DNA of 64,000 bases from Bacillus glycinifermentans. GTDB lineage: Bacteria; Bacillota; Bacilli; Bacillales; Bacillaceae. The translations under genes and the position numbers were made by a program. The stretch is from positions 124,001 to 188,000 of the forward strand of contig NZ_LECW02000012.1 in the NCBI RefSeq assembly GCF_001042475.2, written 5' to 3'. This document shows, piece after piece, positions 14,858 through 24,451 of this stretch. Below the pieces are notes generated by a model that had not been told where the DNA came from, did not search any database, and saw nothing but the letters and a program-made list of their open reading frames with translations. Positions within the stretch are counted from its first letter, which is position 1, and every line of letters begins with the position of its first letter.

Positions 14858-15904
14858 TTTAACTCCTCCGTTCTTTTCAGGATTTGGTCTCTTGCATGAT
14901 GAGACTCTTCAAAGTATTCGGCCGCATGTTTTGCATCACCATTTTTTTTATAGAAAAGCGCAATGTCCAATGTTAATTCTGCTATATCCGTCCAAAGATT
15001 AATCGTTTTGAGATATTCTAAAGCATGTTCGACTGTAAGCGAATCGTGTTCATCATACAGAGCATGGATAAGTCTAAATTTCGACAAATATTCCCTTTCT
15101 CCTGCTTTTTTTGCACGAGAAAAACCTTTTTTATACCATTCGCGCGCTTCATGAAAACGTTCTGATTTGTACAGGACATGCGTCAATTCAAATATGGAGT
15201 GGATTCCGTATACAGATTCTTCATGATCTTGCAGGCGAAGCGGTGTTATTTTCGATCTGCATTGCGTCTTTTAAAGCCTGCTTGTAGTGTTTTTCCGCTT
15301 CGTCAAAACGAAATAAGTCGAGTTTATTCGCACCTAAAATCATTTCGCTGCTTATCGCTTTTTGAATATAGTCATCATGCGTTTTGAAGGTTTTTAAGGC
15401 AGCTGTCGCGTGGTTTAAGGAGAAGAAATTTTGTTTGATTTGGTAGTAGGCGACCGCCATTTTGTAGTGGAATTCGGCATTTTCGATCTGATCGGGGATT
15501 TTTCTGAGCTTGTTCTCTGCGAGTTTGTAATAATTGATCGCATTTGTATAGTCCTTTTTATGAAATTCGTACATACCGGCAAAAAAGAAAAAATAGTATT
15601 CGATCATGTCGTCTGTACTTTGCATATCTGCTTTTAGATGCTGAATGTCTTCAAACAACCTGTTTGAAGCGGCAAATTCTTCTGTCAGCAGTTTATGCCG
15701 ATAGTCTAAAAGGTTAAAATAGAGCAGCAAATCTTGATTTTCCTCCATGTTCGGAAGCTGATTCTCGATGTCATACTTTATGGAGACCGCTTGGGATATT
15801 TCATGGCGCTTGATCATGACGTACCATTGATTCAGCATTTTGGCGACTTCTTCATACGCAATTTTTGTTTTCAATCGATTATCATTCCCTTCTTCCTGAT
15901 TCAT
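14854..15904 (-). pseudogene. rap-type response regulator aspartate phosphatase, frameshifted
   Basis: The first 218 codons (MNQEEGNDNRLKTKIAYEEV ... KHYKQALKDAMQIENN) match the Rap layout: N-terminal three-helix bundle, linker, then tetratricopeptide repeats. Near 15240-15250 the frame shifts; the natural continuation RLQDHEESVYGIHSIFELTH runs in another frame to the stop at 14854. One extra base or two lost bases would explain it. Repaired, the protein would have about 350 aa. As it stands, translation ends after 227 codons with four TPR pairs lost. Rap proteins dephosphorylate Spo0F or block ComA-like regulators and are inhibited by the cognate Phr. A sequencing error is possible. Confidence 0.8.
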
Positions 15905-15928
15905 TTTCCTTTTTATGGGTTGTTTTTC

Positions 15929-15957
15929 ATTTTACAGAATCGAGCATTTTTTGACAA
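15929..15957 (-). promoter_or_regulatory. sigma-A promoter of rap-phr
   Basis: On the minus strand TTGTCA (15957-15952), 17-base spacer, TAAAAT (15934-15929), ending 25 bp before the rap start codon. Confidence 0.7.
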
Positions 15958-16023
15958 TGCATTTTTCTAAATATTAGCAAAATTTCCTAATATCACTTAT
16001 AATTCTTTTCCATCACTTAATTT

Positions 16024-16053
16024 TTGACAATATCATTAGCAATGTCTTAAAAT
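16024..16053 (+). promoter_or_regulatory. promoter of padC
   Basis: TTGACA (16024-16029), 18-base spacer, TAAAAT (16048-16053). The PadR boxes begin 6 bases downstream, over the expected transcription start. Confidence 0.65.
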
Positions 16054-16058
16054 TATAT

Positions 16059-16088
16059 ATGTAAATTGTTACATGTTTATATTTACAT
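16059..16088. promoter_or_regulatory. two overlapping PadR operators
   Basis: ATGT-N8-ACAT occurs at 16059-16074 and again at 16073-16088, sharing two bases. This is the dyad known to be bound by PadR at B. subtilis padC. Repression here would be lifted by phenolic acids. No padR gene lies in the window. Confidence 0.75.
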
Positions 16089-16106
16089 TAAAAAGGAGCT
16101 GTTCAT

Positions 16107-16607
16107 ATGAATCAGGATGTGCAAGATTTTGTCGGAAGCCACATGATCTATACTTATGAAAACGGCTGGGAGTACGAAATTTACATTAAAAATGATCATA
16201 CGATCGATTACCGCATTCACAGCGGCATGGTTGCAGGCCGCTGGGTCCGGGATCAGGAAGTCAACCTCGTCAAACTTACTGAAGGCGTGTACAAGGTATC
16301 TTGGACAGAACCGACAGGCACTGATGTTTCGCTGAACTTTATGCCAAAAGAAAAACGCATGCACGGCATCATTTTCTTTCCAAAATGGGTTCACGAACGC
16401 CCGGACATTACCGTCTGCTACCAAAACGATTATATTGATTTAATGGAAGAGTCCCGTGAAAAATATGAGACATATCCAAAATACGTCGTTCCTGAGTTTG
16501 CGGACATCACGTTTATGGAAAACGCAGGCGCAAATAATGAAGAACTGATTTCCAAAGCGCCGTATCCAGGAATGACGGATGACATTCGCGCCGGAAAACG
16601 GGTGTAA
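16107..16607 (+). CDS. padC: phenolic acid decarboxylase
   Basis: A 166-aa cofactor-free decarboxylase that turns ferulic, p-coumaric and caffeic acids into vinyl phenols for detoxification. Family marks include [17 protein letters not shown] at the start, the [13 protein letters not shown] strand pair, and the Glu and Tyr residues of the lipocalin-like barrel pocket ([27 protein letters not shown]). AAAAGGAG precedes the ATG. It is a single-gene unit between a PadR-type control region and a terminator. Confidence 0.95.
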   Translation: MNQDVQDFVGSHMIYTYENGWEYEIYIKNDHTIDYRIHSGMVAGRWVRDQEVNLVKLTEGVYKVSWTEPTGTDVSLNFMPKEKRMHGIIFFPKWVHERPDITVCYQNDYIDLMEESREKYETYPKYVVPEFADITFMENAGANNEELISKAPYPGMTDDIRAGKRV

Positions 16608-16613
16608 ACATGA

Positions 16614-16640
16614 GGCTGAAGGATTCCTTCAGCCTTTTTT
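16614..16640 (+). terminator. terminator of padC
   Basis: GGCTGAAGG pairs with CCTTCAGCC around ATT, followed by T6. It overlaps the end of the convergent gene at 16629. Confidence 0.85.
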
Positions 16641-16901
16641 ATATAAGGACTGGACTTTTGACAAATCGTTCAGCAGCGCTTTAATGTCCGCCTGTGACAA
16701 AGGTACAAGCATTTGGTCGTAAAGTGTGATGATCTGCCCGTCTGCTTCATCTTCATGCTGCTTCAAATATTGCTGCAAGGCTTCAAGCTGGTTTTCCTTT
16801 AAACTGGTCTGCGTGTGGAACTGCTTAACTTTTTTAAGAGAAAAGACGTTCATCTCCTGATCAAAATCACCGGAGACGATCTGCCCTTCGATGAAAGACA
16901 T
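16629..16901 (-). CDS. small hypothetical protein
   Basis: A 90-aa protein (MSFIEGQIVSGDFDQEMNVF ... ALLNDLSKVQSLYKKG), mostly helical after residue 30. AGGAG lies 8 bases before the ATG at 16901; the frame begins three codons earlier at a GTG that overlaps the ribosome binding site. Its last codons overlap the padC terminator on the other strand. No family was recognised. It is not part of the B. subtilis gene order that I remember. Confidence 0.65.
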   Translation of the reverse strand: MSFIEGQIVSGDFDQEMNVFSLKKVKQFHTQTSLKENQLEALQQYLKQHEDEADGQIITLYDQMLVPLSQADIKALLNDLSKVQSLYKKG

Positions 16902-16960
16902 GTGTACCACTCCTGCACGTTTTTCATCAGTTTGCCCGTTTTTCTCAAAAAAGAGCCATA

Positions 16961-16997
16961 AAAAAACAGCAAGGTTATGACACCCTTGCTGTTTTTT
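16961..16997. terminator. terminator of yuzD
   Basis: AAAAAACAGCAAGG (16961-16974) pairs with CCTTGCTGTTTTTT (16984-16997). On the minus strand a T-rich tail follows the stem. Confidence 0.85.
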
Positions 16998-17325
16998 ATA
17001 TCGCCGGCTTATATCCCTGCTTTTCCATTTCCTTATACACGTCCTTCAGCTTCGGATTTCCTTCGCCGACGACTTGGTCACCGACGAGGACCAACGGATA
17101 GAAGTATTCGTCATTTAATATTTTTTGCGTTATCTCCAGTTTTTTCGGATCGTTCTCAGGAGGCTGATGAATATCGATGTACGTAATCGTGAACGGCTGG
17201 CCGGGATACTTTCTTTTGAGTGCGGCTTCGAGCCATTCGTACGTTTCTTTTGATGACGGAAGGTTCACACAGCTCGGACAAAGAACATCTGCGCCGTAAA
17301 CAAAAAGTTCGGCTTGTTTTGTCAT
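16996..17325 (-). CDS. yuzD: thioredoxin-fold DUF1462 protein YuzD
   Basis: A 109-aa protein with a CPSC motif (VLCPSCVNLPSS, near residue 16) in the place of a thioredoxin active site. The expected beta-alpha-beta pattern (AELFVYGADV, FTITYIDI, YFYPLVLVGDQVV) is visible. Its neighbour is the divergent NifU-like yutI, as in B. subtilis, so a role in thiol redox or Fe-S chemistry is likely but unproven. GGAG precedes the ATG. Confidence 0.88.
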   Translation of the reverse strand: MTKQAELFVYGADVLCPSCVNLPSSKETYEWLEAALKRKYPGQPFTITYIDIHQPPENDPKKLEITQKILNDEYFYPLVLVGDQVVGEGNPKLKDVYKEMEKQGYKPAI

Positions 17326-17393
17326 ATCAACACGCTCCTTTCCCTTTTTTTATTTTAGTCTATTTTCGCCCCGCTCTCCATAAAAATCGTTTT

Positions 17394-17421
17394 TTGTCTT
17401 TGGGGGCAAATATGATATAAT
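17394..17421 (+). promoter_or_regulatory. promoter of yutI
   Basis: TTGTCT (17394-17399), 16-base spacer, TATAAT (17416-17421), leaving an 85-nt leader. Confidence 0.55.
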
Positions 17422-17506
17422 AGGTGGGAAAACGCTGAAACTAAACAATAGCTTTTTATTGTTCGACTGAATATAATGGTTGTATGATTTGAAAGGAGCG
17501 ATATGA

Positions 17507-17746
17507 ATGGCGACAGAAGTCGAAATGAAAGAACAGGTGCAGGAAGTGCTGGACAAACTTCGTCCGTTTTTGCTTCGTGACGGCGGTGACTGCGAGCTTG
17601 TCGACGTTGAAGACGGCATCGTAAAGCTTCGTCTTCTCGGCGCATGCGGAAGCTGCCCGAGTTCCACGATCACGCTTAAAGCCGGAATTGAGCGCGCGCT
17701 CTTGGAAGAAGTTCCGGGCGTTATTGAAGTAGAACAAGTATTTTAA
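17507..17746 (+). CDS. yutI: NifU C-terminal domain protein (Fe-S carrier) YutI
   Basis: A 79-aa stand-alone NifU C-terminal domain, proposed to hold and hand over a [4Fe-4S] cluster. The CxxC ligand pair is in [13 protein letters not shown] (about residues 44-56), and [16 protein letters not shown] is the family's opening signature. GGAGCG precedes the ATG. The hairpin right after it terminates transcription against yuxL. It works with YutM and the suf products encoded 40 kb to the right. Confidence 0.93.
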   Translation: MATEVEMKEQVQEVLDKLRPFLLRDGGDCELVDVEDGIVKLRLLGACGSCPSSTITLKAGIERALLEEVPGVIEVEQVF

Positions 17747-17750
17747 TAGC

Positions 17751-17785
17751 AAAAAGGCTGCCAAACAAAAGTGGCAGCCTTTTTT
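17751..17785. terminator. bidirectional terminator between yutI and yuxL
   Basis: AAAAAGGCTGCCA (17751-17763) pairs with TGGCAGCCTTTTT (17772-17784); A and T tails serve both strands. Confidence 0.88.
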
Positions 17786-17787
17786 AT

Positions 17788-19758
17788 TTACAAGTGGCTG
17801 TCAAACCATCCGGCGATATATTGCAGCCGCTTGATGCGCTGCTTCGGGTGGCCGCTTCGCGACAAGTCGTGGGACGCGTTCGGAAATCTGACAAGCTTTA
17901 CGTTCTTCCCCATTTTTTTCAGCGCTGTAAACAGCTGTTCAGCCTGTTCAATCGGACATCTGTCATCGCGTTCGCCGTGAAGGATCAAAAGCGGGGTTTC
18001 AACCCTTTCGGCATATTTCAGCGGCGAACGATCCCACAGTTTGTCCGGGTCTTCAAAAAGGTCTGCTCCAAGCTGCCAATCCGTGAAAAAGTAGCCGATG
18101 TCGCTTACGCCGTAAAAGCTGACCCAGTTGGAAATCGACCTCTGCGTCACCGCGGCTTTAAAGCGGTTCGTATGGCCGACGGCCCAGTTTGTCATAAAGC
18201 CGCCGTAGCTTCCGCCTGTGATTCCGAGTCTGTCCTGATCAATAAAATCGTGATGCGCGTGAACATGGTCAACGGCTGCCATGACATCGTCGAAGTCTCC
18301 GCCTCCGTAGTCGCCTCTCACTTTGTTGACGAAGTCCTGGCCATAGCCGTGGCTTCCCCTAGGATTGACATAGACGACTGCGCTGCCTTTGGCGGCAAGC
18401 ACTTGAAATTCGTGAAAATAGGCGTTCGCATACATCGCGTGCGGTCCGCCGTGAACCTCTAAAATGAGCGGATATTTTTTTCCTTCCTCAAAGCCGGCCG
18501 GCTTCATCAGCCACCCGTGCACCGTTAAGCCGTCGGCCGTCTCAAATTGAAATTCTTCAGGTGTTGAGATGATGTGCTCCTTAACGAAATCCTCATTGGC
18601 ATCCGTCAGGCGCTTCGCTTTATCTTCGCCCAATGCAATATCATACAGCTCACTCGGCCAAACGGGCAGGGCGATCGAAGCGGCAAACCCCGTTTCATCC
18701 GGGCGGAGGCTGAATCCGTTCAGATGCTCTTTTTCCAGGCGGACCGGGTAGGCGAGGCCTTCTGTCGATATGTAATAAATGCCCGTTGATCCCTGATCGG
18801 TCCCGATCACGTAAAAACCGTTGCCATCCTTCGTCCAGGCCGGTTTTGGCAGTACACCTCCGACAAGGCTGTCCCCTGCGACCGCATCGTTTAAATGAAC
18901 GTCAAGCATCTCGGTTAGGCATGTCAGCTCGTCTTTTTCAAAATCGTACATCCAGGCTTTATCAAGCGTCGCATTTTGGAACTCCTTTTCGTGCCCTAAA
19001 AAGGCAAGGCGTTTTCCGTCAGGAGAAAAAGACAGGGATGAAAAGATCCCGTTTTGTCCCGTCAGGCGTTTGAGCTCTCCGCTTGACAGCGTCATCAAGT
19101 AGACGTCGTTTACACGGTTGTCATCTTCTTCGGTCAAATTGGCGCAAAAAGCGATTTTCTCCCCGCAAGGTGAAAACGCATGGCTGACATGATCCCTTTC
19201 GCATGCGGTGATTTGCTTCATGTCCCCCGTTTCGATCTGGACGAAGACAAGCTGCGTATATTTCCCCCTTTTAAAGCCCTGCCCGTCTGCTTTATATGTT
19301 AAAGAATCGACTTCCAATGGTTCGTAGTCTTCGATTTCGGGCTTTTTTTCGTCTTTGACGCTTTCGGTTTTCGTCAGCTTGACAGAGCAAAGCAAGTAGT
19401 TTCCGTCGGGCGACCATTCAGGCTGCACGACGTCATAAGGAATGTCTGTCACTTTTTTCGCTTCGCCTCCAGCCGTATGGATCACATATACCTGTGACGA
19501 ATCATCCCGGTTTGATGTAAATGCGAGCATCCTGCCGTCAGGCGACCATCGCGGATGCTGATTTCTTCCTGTTCCGAACGTCCATTGCGCCGTTTCCTCT
19601 GTTTCGGTATCAAAGACCATGATGTGCGCATCATACGAATCTTGTTTTTTGTTCACTTTTGTTTGTACATAAGCGAGTTTTTTGCCGTCAGGCGAATATT
19701 GGGGATCTGTAACCGATGCGAGCCTCGTAATGTCTGCTTCCATTATGAGCTGCTTCAA
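17788..19758 (-). CDS. yuxL: S9C-family acylaminoacyl/dipeptidyl peptidase YuxL
   Basis: A 656-aa prolyl-oligopeptidase-family serine peptidase. Residues about 15-400 form a beta propeller with repeated WSPDG/FSPDG blade motifs. Residues about 410-656 form the alpha/beta hydrolase: HGGPHAMYAN (oxyanion), Ser in GITGGSYGGFMT, Asp in HGERDDRCP, His in FPNASHDLSR. The TTG at 19758 follows GAGGAG by 8 bases and matches the B. subtilis N-terminus. There is no signal peptide, so it is cytoplasmic. The natural substrate is unknown; the family trims N-terminal residues from short peptides. Confidence 0.93.
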   Translation of the reverse strand: MKQLIMEADITRLASVTDPQYSPDGKKLAYVQTKVNKKQDSYDAHIMVFDTETEETAQWTFGTGRNQHPRWSPDGRMLAFTSNRDDSSQVYVIHTAGGEAKKVTDIPYDVVQPEWSPDGNYLLCSVKLTKTESVKDEKKPEIEDYEPLEVDSLTYKADGQGFKRGKYTQLVFVQIETGDMKQITACERDHVSHAFSPCGEKIAFCANLTEEDDNRVNDVYLMTLSSGELKRLTGQNGIFSSLSFSPDGKRLAFLGHEKEFQNATLDKAWMYDFEKDELTCLTEMLDVHLNDAVAGDSLVGGVLPKPAWTKDGNGFYVIGTDQGSTGIYYISTEGLAYPVRLEKEHLNGFSLRPDETGFAASIALPVWPSELYDIALGEDKAKRLTDANEDFVKEHIISTPEEFQFETADGLTVHGWLMKPAGFEEGKKYPLILEVHGGPHAMYANAYFHEFQVLAAKGSAVVYVNPRGSHGYGQDFVNKVRGDYGGGDFDDVMAAVDHVHAHHDFIDQDRLGITGGSYGGFMTNWAVGHTNRFKAAVTQRSISNWVSFYGVSDIGYFFTDWQLGADLFEDPDKLWDRSPLKYAERVETPLLILHGERDDRCPIEQAEQLFTALKKMGKNVKLVRFPNASHDLSRSGHPKQRIKRLQYIAGWFDSHL

Positions 19759-19835
19759 TCGCGATTCTCCTCTCTTGTTCAGTGTCTATACTCTATTTCG
19801 ACTTCCTAAATAAAAATCCTTGTTTTCCCGGCAAA

Positions 19836-19866
19836 CTAAAAAAGAGCCTGTAAAAGCTCTTTTTAG
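19836..19866 (-). terminator. terminator of the hom-thrC-thrB operon
   Basis: CTAAAAAAGAGC (19836-19847) pairs with GCTCTTTTTAG (19856-19866), overlapping the thrB stop codon. The minus-strand tail is T-rich. Confidence 0.8.
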
Positions 19867-20795
19867 TCGGCTGGGGATGCGCTTTTCACCGGTTTTCTTT
19901 CGACGGCTGCTCCTGTGTCCGGCACATGGAGGCAGTCGACTTCACAATGCGGAAACTTTGACGCGAGCCTGGCTTTCAGTTCTTCTCCTTTTCCTTTTTC
20001 AATAAAGGAGAGAATCGTCGGTCCCGCGCCGCTCAAAGCCGTTCCATATGCGCCGCACAACCCGGCTTCATGCTCGACCTTGGCAAGTTCGGGAACGAGC
20101 GCCCTCCTGTACGGCTGATGAAAAAGGTCTTTTTTCATCATGTGTCCGACGAGGTGCCAGTCCTTTGACATGAGCCCGGCCACAAGCAGATTGCTGACTG
20201 CACTTGCCTCGACCGCTTTTGAAAACGTGAGGCTTTCCGGAAGAACGTCCCGCGCATCTTTTGTCAGAACTTCGTAAAAAGGAATGACAACGACGACATC
20301 GATGTCTACGTCCTTGATCGAGACAAGCTGTGTCTCGTCCTTCTCGTGAAGTCCGATGACAAGGCCTCCTGAAAGCGAAGCCCCGGCATTGTCGGGATGT
20401 CCTTCTTCAAGGCTTGCAAAATGCAGTTTATCGCGTACAGACAGCTTTAAGTCAGCCAGTTCGTTTGCAAGCTCCACGGCAGCGGCAATCGCAGCCGCAC
20501 TGCTGCCGAGCCCGCGGGCAAGCGGGATGTCGCTCCACACTTTGACAAGGCACGGCGGAAGCTCTTTTCCAAAATGGGCGGCAGTCCGCTTGGCTACTTG
20601 ATAAATCAAATTTTCCGTTCCGGCGGGTATACCTGCCACGACGTCTGTTTCAGCTTCAAACCGCCACTCGTCACAAGGAAAAACAGACAGCTTTAAATAG
20701 CGTGATAGCGCCATTCCGACTGAATCAAAACCCGGACCCAGATTGGCAGTACTTGCCGGAACCGTAATGGAAAACAGCATGTCAGCCTCTGTCAT
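19863..20795 (-). CDS. thrB: homoserine kinase
   Basis: A 310-aa GHMP kinase that phosphorylates homoserine in threonine synthesis. Motif 1 is [18 protein letters not shown] (residues 13-30), the ATP loop is [16 protein letters not shown] (about 92-107), and motif 3 is [14 protein letters not shown] (about 255-268). It starts in the thrC stop (ATGA overlap), with AAGGAG 10 bases upstream, and the residues [13 protein letters not shown] agree with the B. subtilis start. It is the last gene of the operon. Confidence 0.95.
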   Translation of the reverse strand: MTEADMLFSITVPASTANLGPGFDSVGMALSRYLKLSVFPCDEWRFEAETDVVAGIPAGTENLIYQVAKRTAAHFGKELPPCLVKVWSDIPLARGLGSSAAAIAAAVELANELADLKLSVRDKLHFASLEEGHPDNAGASLSGGLVIGLHEKDETQLVSIKDVDIDVVVVIPFYEVLTKDARDVLPESLTFSKAVEASAVSNLLVAGLMSKDWHLVGHMMKKDLFHQPYRRALVPELAKVEHEAGLCGAYGTALSGAGPTILSFIEKGKGEELKARLASKFPHCEVDCLHVPDTGAAVERKPVKSASPAD

Positions 20796-21850
20796 ACACG
20801 TGCGGCTCCTTTTAAGTGCTCAAGAATTTTTTCCTCATCAGTCGGCAGTGTGACCGGTTTGATGTTTGAGACATCGATGGCTGTATTTGGATCTTTCAGG
20901 CCGTTTCCGGTTAAGACGGCAACGACTTTTGCCCCCTGCTGAATTTCTTTCGTTCTCAGCTGCTTCAGCACGCCGGCGACTGACGCGCAGGAGCCCGGCT
21001 CGGCGAATACGCCCTCTTCCCTCGCCAACAGCCGGTATGCGGAGAGGATTTCCTCATCTGATACTTCATCGATTTTTCCGTTTGATTCGTTTGCGGCATT
21101 GACCGCCTTGTCCCAGCTTGCCGGATTTCCGATTCGAATCGCCGTCGCAACGGTTTCCGGATTTTCTATCACCCTGTTTTTTACGATCGGAGCAGCGCCT
21201 TCCGCCTGAAAGCCGCGCATGACGGGCAGACCTGTGCCGTGTTTTTCATGGTATTCTTTAAAACCTTTCCAGTATGCCGTAATATTTCCCGCATTCCCCA
21301 CCGGAATCGCAAGGATATCAGGGGCGGCGCCAAGCTGCTCGCAGATTTCGAACGAAGCCGTTTTTTGCCCTTCGATCCGGTAAGGGTTTACGGAGTTCAC
21401 CAATGCAATCGGCTCTTTTTCACAAATGCTGCGGACCATTTTCAAGGCATCGTCAAAGTTACCGTCGATCGCGATGATTTCAGCCCCGTACATGACGGCT
21501 TGAGCCAATTTTCCAAAGGCGATTTTTCCGTCCGGAATGATGACGATGCACTTCATATTGGCGCGGGCCGCATACGCCGCAGCGGCAGCTGACGTGTTTC
21601 CCGTCGAGGCGCACATGATCGTATCATTGCCCTCTTCCTTCGCTTTAGCAACAGCCATCACCATCCCGCGGTCTTTGAAGGAACCTGTCGGGTTGACGCC
21701 TTCGGTTTTCACATAAAGCTCGATGCCGAGCTTTGCAGATAAGTTTTTCAAGTGAATGAGCGGCGTGTTTCCTTCGTTCAATGTCAGCTCCGGCGTCTTG
21801 TCTGTTACAGGCAGATAGTCTTTATATTGGTGAATGAGTCCTTTCCACAT
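20792..21850 (-). CDS. thrC: threonine synthase
   Basis: A 352-aa PLP enzyme converting O-phosphohomoserine to threonine. The PLP lysine is in [11 protein letters not shown] (about residue 60), the phosphate-binding glycine-rich loop is [15 protein letters not shown] (about 185), and [17 protein letters not shown] is the substrate loop. The ATG at 21850 overlaps the hom stop (TAATG) and agrees with B. subtilis ThrC in start and length. An in-frame TTG three codons earlier is possible. It is coupled to hom upstream and thrB downstream. Confidence 0.95.
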   Translation of the reverse strand: MWKGLIHQYKDYLPVTDKTPELTLNEGNTPLIHLKNLSAKLGIELYVKTEGVNPTGSFKDRGMVMAVAKAKEEGNDTIMCASTGNTSAAAAAYAARANMKCIVIIPDGKIAFGKLAQAVMYGAEIIAIDGNFDDALKMVRSICEKEPIALVNSVNPYRIEGQKTASFEICEQLGAAPDILAIPVGNAGNITAYWKGFKEYHEKHGTGLPVMRGFQAEGAAPIVKNRVIENPETVATAIRIGNPASWDKAVNAANESNGKIDEVSDEEILSAYRLLAREEGVFAEPGSCASVAGVLKQLRTKEIQQGAKVVAVLTGNGLKDPNTAIDVSNIKPVTLPTDEEKILEHLKGAARV

Positions 21851-23151
21851 TAGCTCCAACCGTTCCCTTCTACTCGATAAGTGCTTTTGACCTGATGAAC
21901 GACTTCAAGATCGTCCAGCTTTTTCAAAATGTCTGCGAAATCTTCTTCAGACGTATGATGCGTGACGATGACGATTTCAGCCAGGTCGTCATTGTCTTTG
22001 ATCGGAAGCTGCAGGATCTTTTCAAAGCTGACGCCTCTTTCCGAAAAAATCGCGGTGATTCTTGAAAATGAGCCGACCTGATCTTTGACATGGATTCTTA
22101 AAAATTGCTGGGCAAAAACTTCAGCGGGCGACTTCATTTTTTTCTCAAACTGCGGATCGACAAAGCTGCGGCCGTTCACACCGAGGCGCATGTTTTTCAT
22201 GACGGACACCAAATCTGAGACAACGGCGGTTGCAGTCGGCATGCTGCCCGCCCCCGGTCCGTAAAACATCGTCTCTCCGACAGCTTCCCCGTATACGTAG
22301 ACCGCATTGAATTCGTTGTGAACCGATGACAGCGGGTGATGATCAGGAAGCAATGTCGGCTGAACGCTGACTTCGACTTTTTGGCCGTCGCGCTGGGCGA
22401 TGCCGATCAGCTTCATCGTATAGCCCAGCCGTTTGCTGAAGTTGATGTCTTCATCAGATACCTGGGAAATCCCCTTTACTTTCACGTCTTCAAGGTCGAC
22501 ATTCATGGAAAAGCCGAGCCTTGCCAAAATTGCCATTTTCCTTGCGGCATCAAGGCCTTCCACATCGGCGGTCGGATCAGCTTCCGCGAAGCCGAGCCGC
22601 TGCGCTTCCTTCAGCACCTCTTCGTACGGGGCCTTTTCTTTGTTCATCTTCGTCAGGATGAAGTTGGTTGTTCCGTTGACGATTCCCATCATTTTTGTGA
22701 TTCTGTCTGAAGCAAGGCCGTCTTCAAGCGTCCGTAAAATCGGGATTCCTCCGGCAACGCTCGCCTCAAAATAAAGATCGCAGCCGTTTTCCTTTGCCGC
22801 GGCTAAAAGCTCTGACCCGTAAAGGGCAATCAAATCCTTATTCGCCGTCACGACGTGTTTTTTTGCGCGGAGAGCGTCAAGCAAATACCGCCTCGTCTGT
22901 TCGATGCCCCCGATGACCTCGATGATGACATCCACTTCCGGATCTTCTATCACGTCATAGGCTTCCGTCGTCAAAGCCTCTCTGGGAAGCTCGACATCTC
23001 TTTTTTTATCTTTATCTTTAACTAGCACTTTTTGGATGGTGACAGGGCATCCGACCTGATGCACCAGTTTGTCCTGATGATCCTGGATGATTTTCACCAC
23101 TCCGCTCCCGACTGTTCCTAAACCTAGAAGCCCGACTCGTATTGCCTTCAC
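21850..23151 (-). CDS. hom: homoserine dehydrogenase
   Basis: A 433-aa NAD(P)-dependent enzyme reducing aspartate semialdehyde to homoserine. The Rossmann motif [12 protein letters not shown] is at residues 8-19. The catalytic segment includes [24 protein letters not shown] and the [16 protein letters not shown] signature (about 190-207). A C-terminal ACT domain (about 350-430: [20 protein letters not shown]) implies feedback control by an amino acid, normally threonine. It is the promoter-proximal gene of hom-thrC-thrB, and its length equals that of the B. subtilis enzyme. Confidence 0.96.
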   Translation of the reverse strand: MKAIRVGLLGLGTVGSGVVKIIQDHQDKLVHQVGCPVTIQKVLVKDKDKKRDVELPREALTTEAYDVIEDPEVDVIIEVIGGIEQTRRYLLDALRAKKHVVTANKDLIALYGSELLAAAKENGCDLYFEASVAGGIPILRTLEDGLASDRITKMMGIVNGTTNFILTKMNKEKAPYEEVLKEAQRLGFAEADPTADVEGLDAARKMAILARLGFSMNVDLEDVKVKGISQVSDEDINFSKRLGYTMKLIGIAQRDGQKVEVSVQPTLLPDHHPLSSVHNEFNAVYVYGEAVGETMFYGPGAGSMPTATAVVSDLVSVMKNMRLGVNGRSFVDPQFEKKMKSPAEVFAQQFLRIHVKDQVGSFSRITAIFSERGVSFEKILQLPIKDNDDLAEIVIVTHHTSEEDFADILKKLDDLEVVHQVKSTYRVEGNGWS

Positions 23152-23229
23152 TAAAATTCCACCTTTCTATCTGATCGTCCATTACGAAAGGACATTTGTA
23201 AACATAACGCAGACATTTAAGTTACAAAC

Positions 23230-23258
23230 ATTATAATGGGGGATTTTTGTTTTGACAA
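23230..23258 (-). promoter_or_regulatory. promoter of the hom-thrC-thrB operon
   Basis: On the minus strand TTGTCA (23258-23253), 17-base spacer, TATAAT (23235-23230), giving a leader of about 70 nt. No T-box or attenuator hairpin is visible in that leader. Confidence 0.7.
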
Positions 23259-23342
23259 GATGACGATTGCTGAAAAAAGCGATTGTAAACGCTTGAGTTG
23301 TTGATATAATAAGATTCTATAAATTCAGAAATATTTTTGTAA

Positions 23343-23372
23343 GAAAATCTTCCGGACTAAAAAGGCCGGAAG
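23343..23372 (-). terminator. terminator of the 2-hydroxyacid dehydrogenase gene
   Basis: CTTCCGG (23349-23355) pairs with CCGGAAG (23366-23372), followed on the minus strand by ATTTTCTT. Confidence 0.75.
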
Positions 23373-23379
23373 CGGAGGG

Positions 23380-24342
23380 CTAAATCTCCGTTTTCGCCGG
23401 TTTGCCGCTCAGGACGAGCGCAATATTTTCCGCACAAAGCCTCATCATTTCTTCCCTCGTTTCTCTGCTTGCGCTTCCGATGTGAGGAAGTGCGGTCACC
23501 TGCGGGAGACCGGCGAGCGGATGTTCCTTTGAAATCGGCTCTTCGGCAAAGACATCAAGGCCTGCACCGGCGATTTCGTTGTGAACAAGCGCGTCATACA
23601 GATCCCGTTCATCGACGACCCGTCCTCTTGAAACATTGATGAAAATTGCGCTTTTCTTCATCTTTTGAAAAGCTGAACGGTTAAACAGGTGTTTCGTTTC
23701 CTCTGTCAGCGGCGTCAGGCACACGACAAAGTCGGCTTGTCCAATGAGGTCATCAAACGATGCGTAGGAAGCGCCCAGTTCTTTTTCAGCTTCGGGATTT
23801 CGTTTCCGGTTGTGGTACAAAATATTCATGCCAAAGCCTTTTGCCCGCCTTGCCACAGCCCGTCCGATGCTTCCCATGCCGACGATGCCGATCGTTTTAT
23901 GATGCACATCGGCGCCTGCCAGCAAAAGCGGTCCCCAGCCCGTCCATTTCCCCTGCTTGATCCATTCGCTCGCCTCAATGATTCTGCGCGCTGCCGCAAG
24001 CAACAATGCAAAGGTTAAATCGGCGGTGGACTCCGTCAATACATCCGGCGTATTGCAGCAGATCACGCCCTGTTTTCTTGCGGCTTCCACATCGATATTG
24101 TCAAATCCGACCGCCAAGTTGGCGACCGCTTTTAAGCGGGTGGCTTTTTGCAATAGCTCCGCATCGATCCGGTCCGACAGCATGGTCAAAAGCCCGTCGG
24201 CCGTTTTTGCTTTTTCAAGCAGGACGTCCCTCGGACACGGCTCATCCTCTTTTTCCCACATCTCGATATCAGCCAGTTCTTTTAATGGAGAAAGCTGTTC
24301 TTCGGATAATTTCCTCGTCACGTATACAAACGGTTTGTCCAT
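23380..24342 (-). CDS. D-isomer-specific 2-hydroxyacid dehydrogenase (glyoxylate/hydroxypyruvate/2-ketogluconate reductase type)
   Basis: A 320-aa NAD(P)-dependent reductase. The dinucleotide fold carries GIVGMGSIGRAVARR (about residues 150-164) with an Arg-rich NRKRNPEAE after strand 2, hinting at NADPH. Arg in INVSRGRVVDE, Glu in FAEEP and His in LPHIGSAS form the usual catalytic triad. It resembles B. subtilis YvcT and GyaR-like enzymes; the exact substrate cannot be read from sequence. It stands alone between hom and yutH, where B. subtilis has no such gene as I recall. Confidence 0.85.
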   Translation of the reverse strand: MDKPFVYVTRKLSEEQLSPLKELADIEMWEKEDEPCPRDVLLEKAKTADGLLTMLSDRIDAELLQKATRLKAVANLAVGFDNIDVEAARKQGVICCNTPDVLTESTADLTFALLLAAARRIIEASEWIKQGKWTGWGPLLLAGADVHHKTIGIVGMGSIGRAVARRAKGFGMNILYHNRKRNPEAEKELGASYASFDDLIGQADFVVCLTPLTEETKHLFNRSAFQKMKKSAIFINVSRGRVVDERDLYDALVHNEIAGAGLDVFAEEPISKEHPLAGLPQVTALPHIGSASRETREEMMRLCAENIALVLSGKPAKTEI

Positions 24343-24427
24343 TGTGCCACATTCCTTTCTAAGAGCTGATTTCTTTTAGCATATCGAAAAAAGTGGCAAA
24401 AGTTAAGAGCCTCATGCGACTAAGAAA

Positions 24428-24451
24428 GAACACCCAGGCCTTAAGGTGTCC
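24428..24451 (-). terminator. terminator overlapping the yutH stop
   Basis: GGACACC and GGGTGTTC (minus strand) form the stem, followed by TTTCTT. Confidence 0.65.

Noticed and set aside
23152-23260. T-box or threonine attenuator in the hom leader
   Set aside because: No T-box consensus, Thr-rich leader peptide or terminator/antiterminator pair was found.
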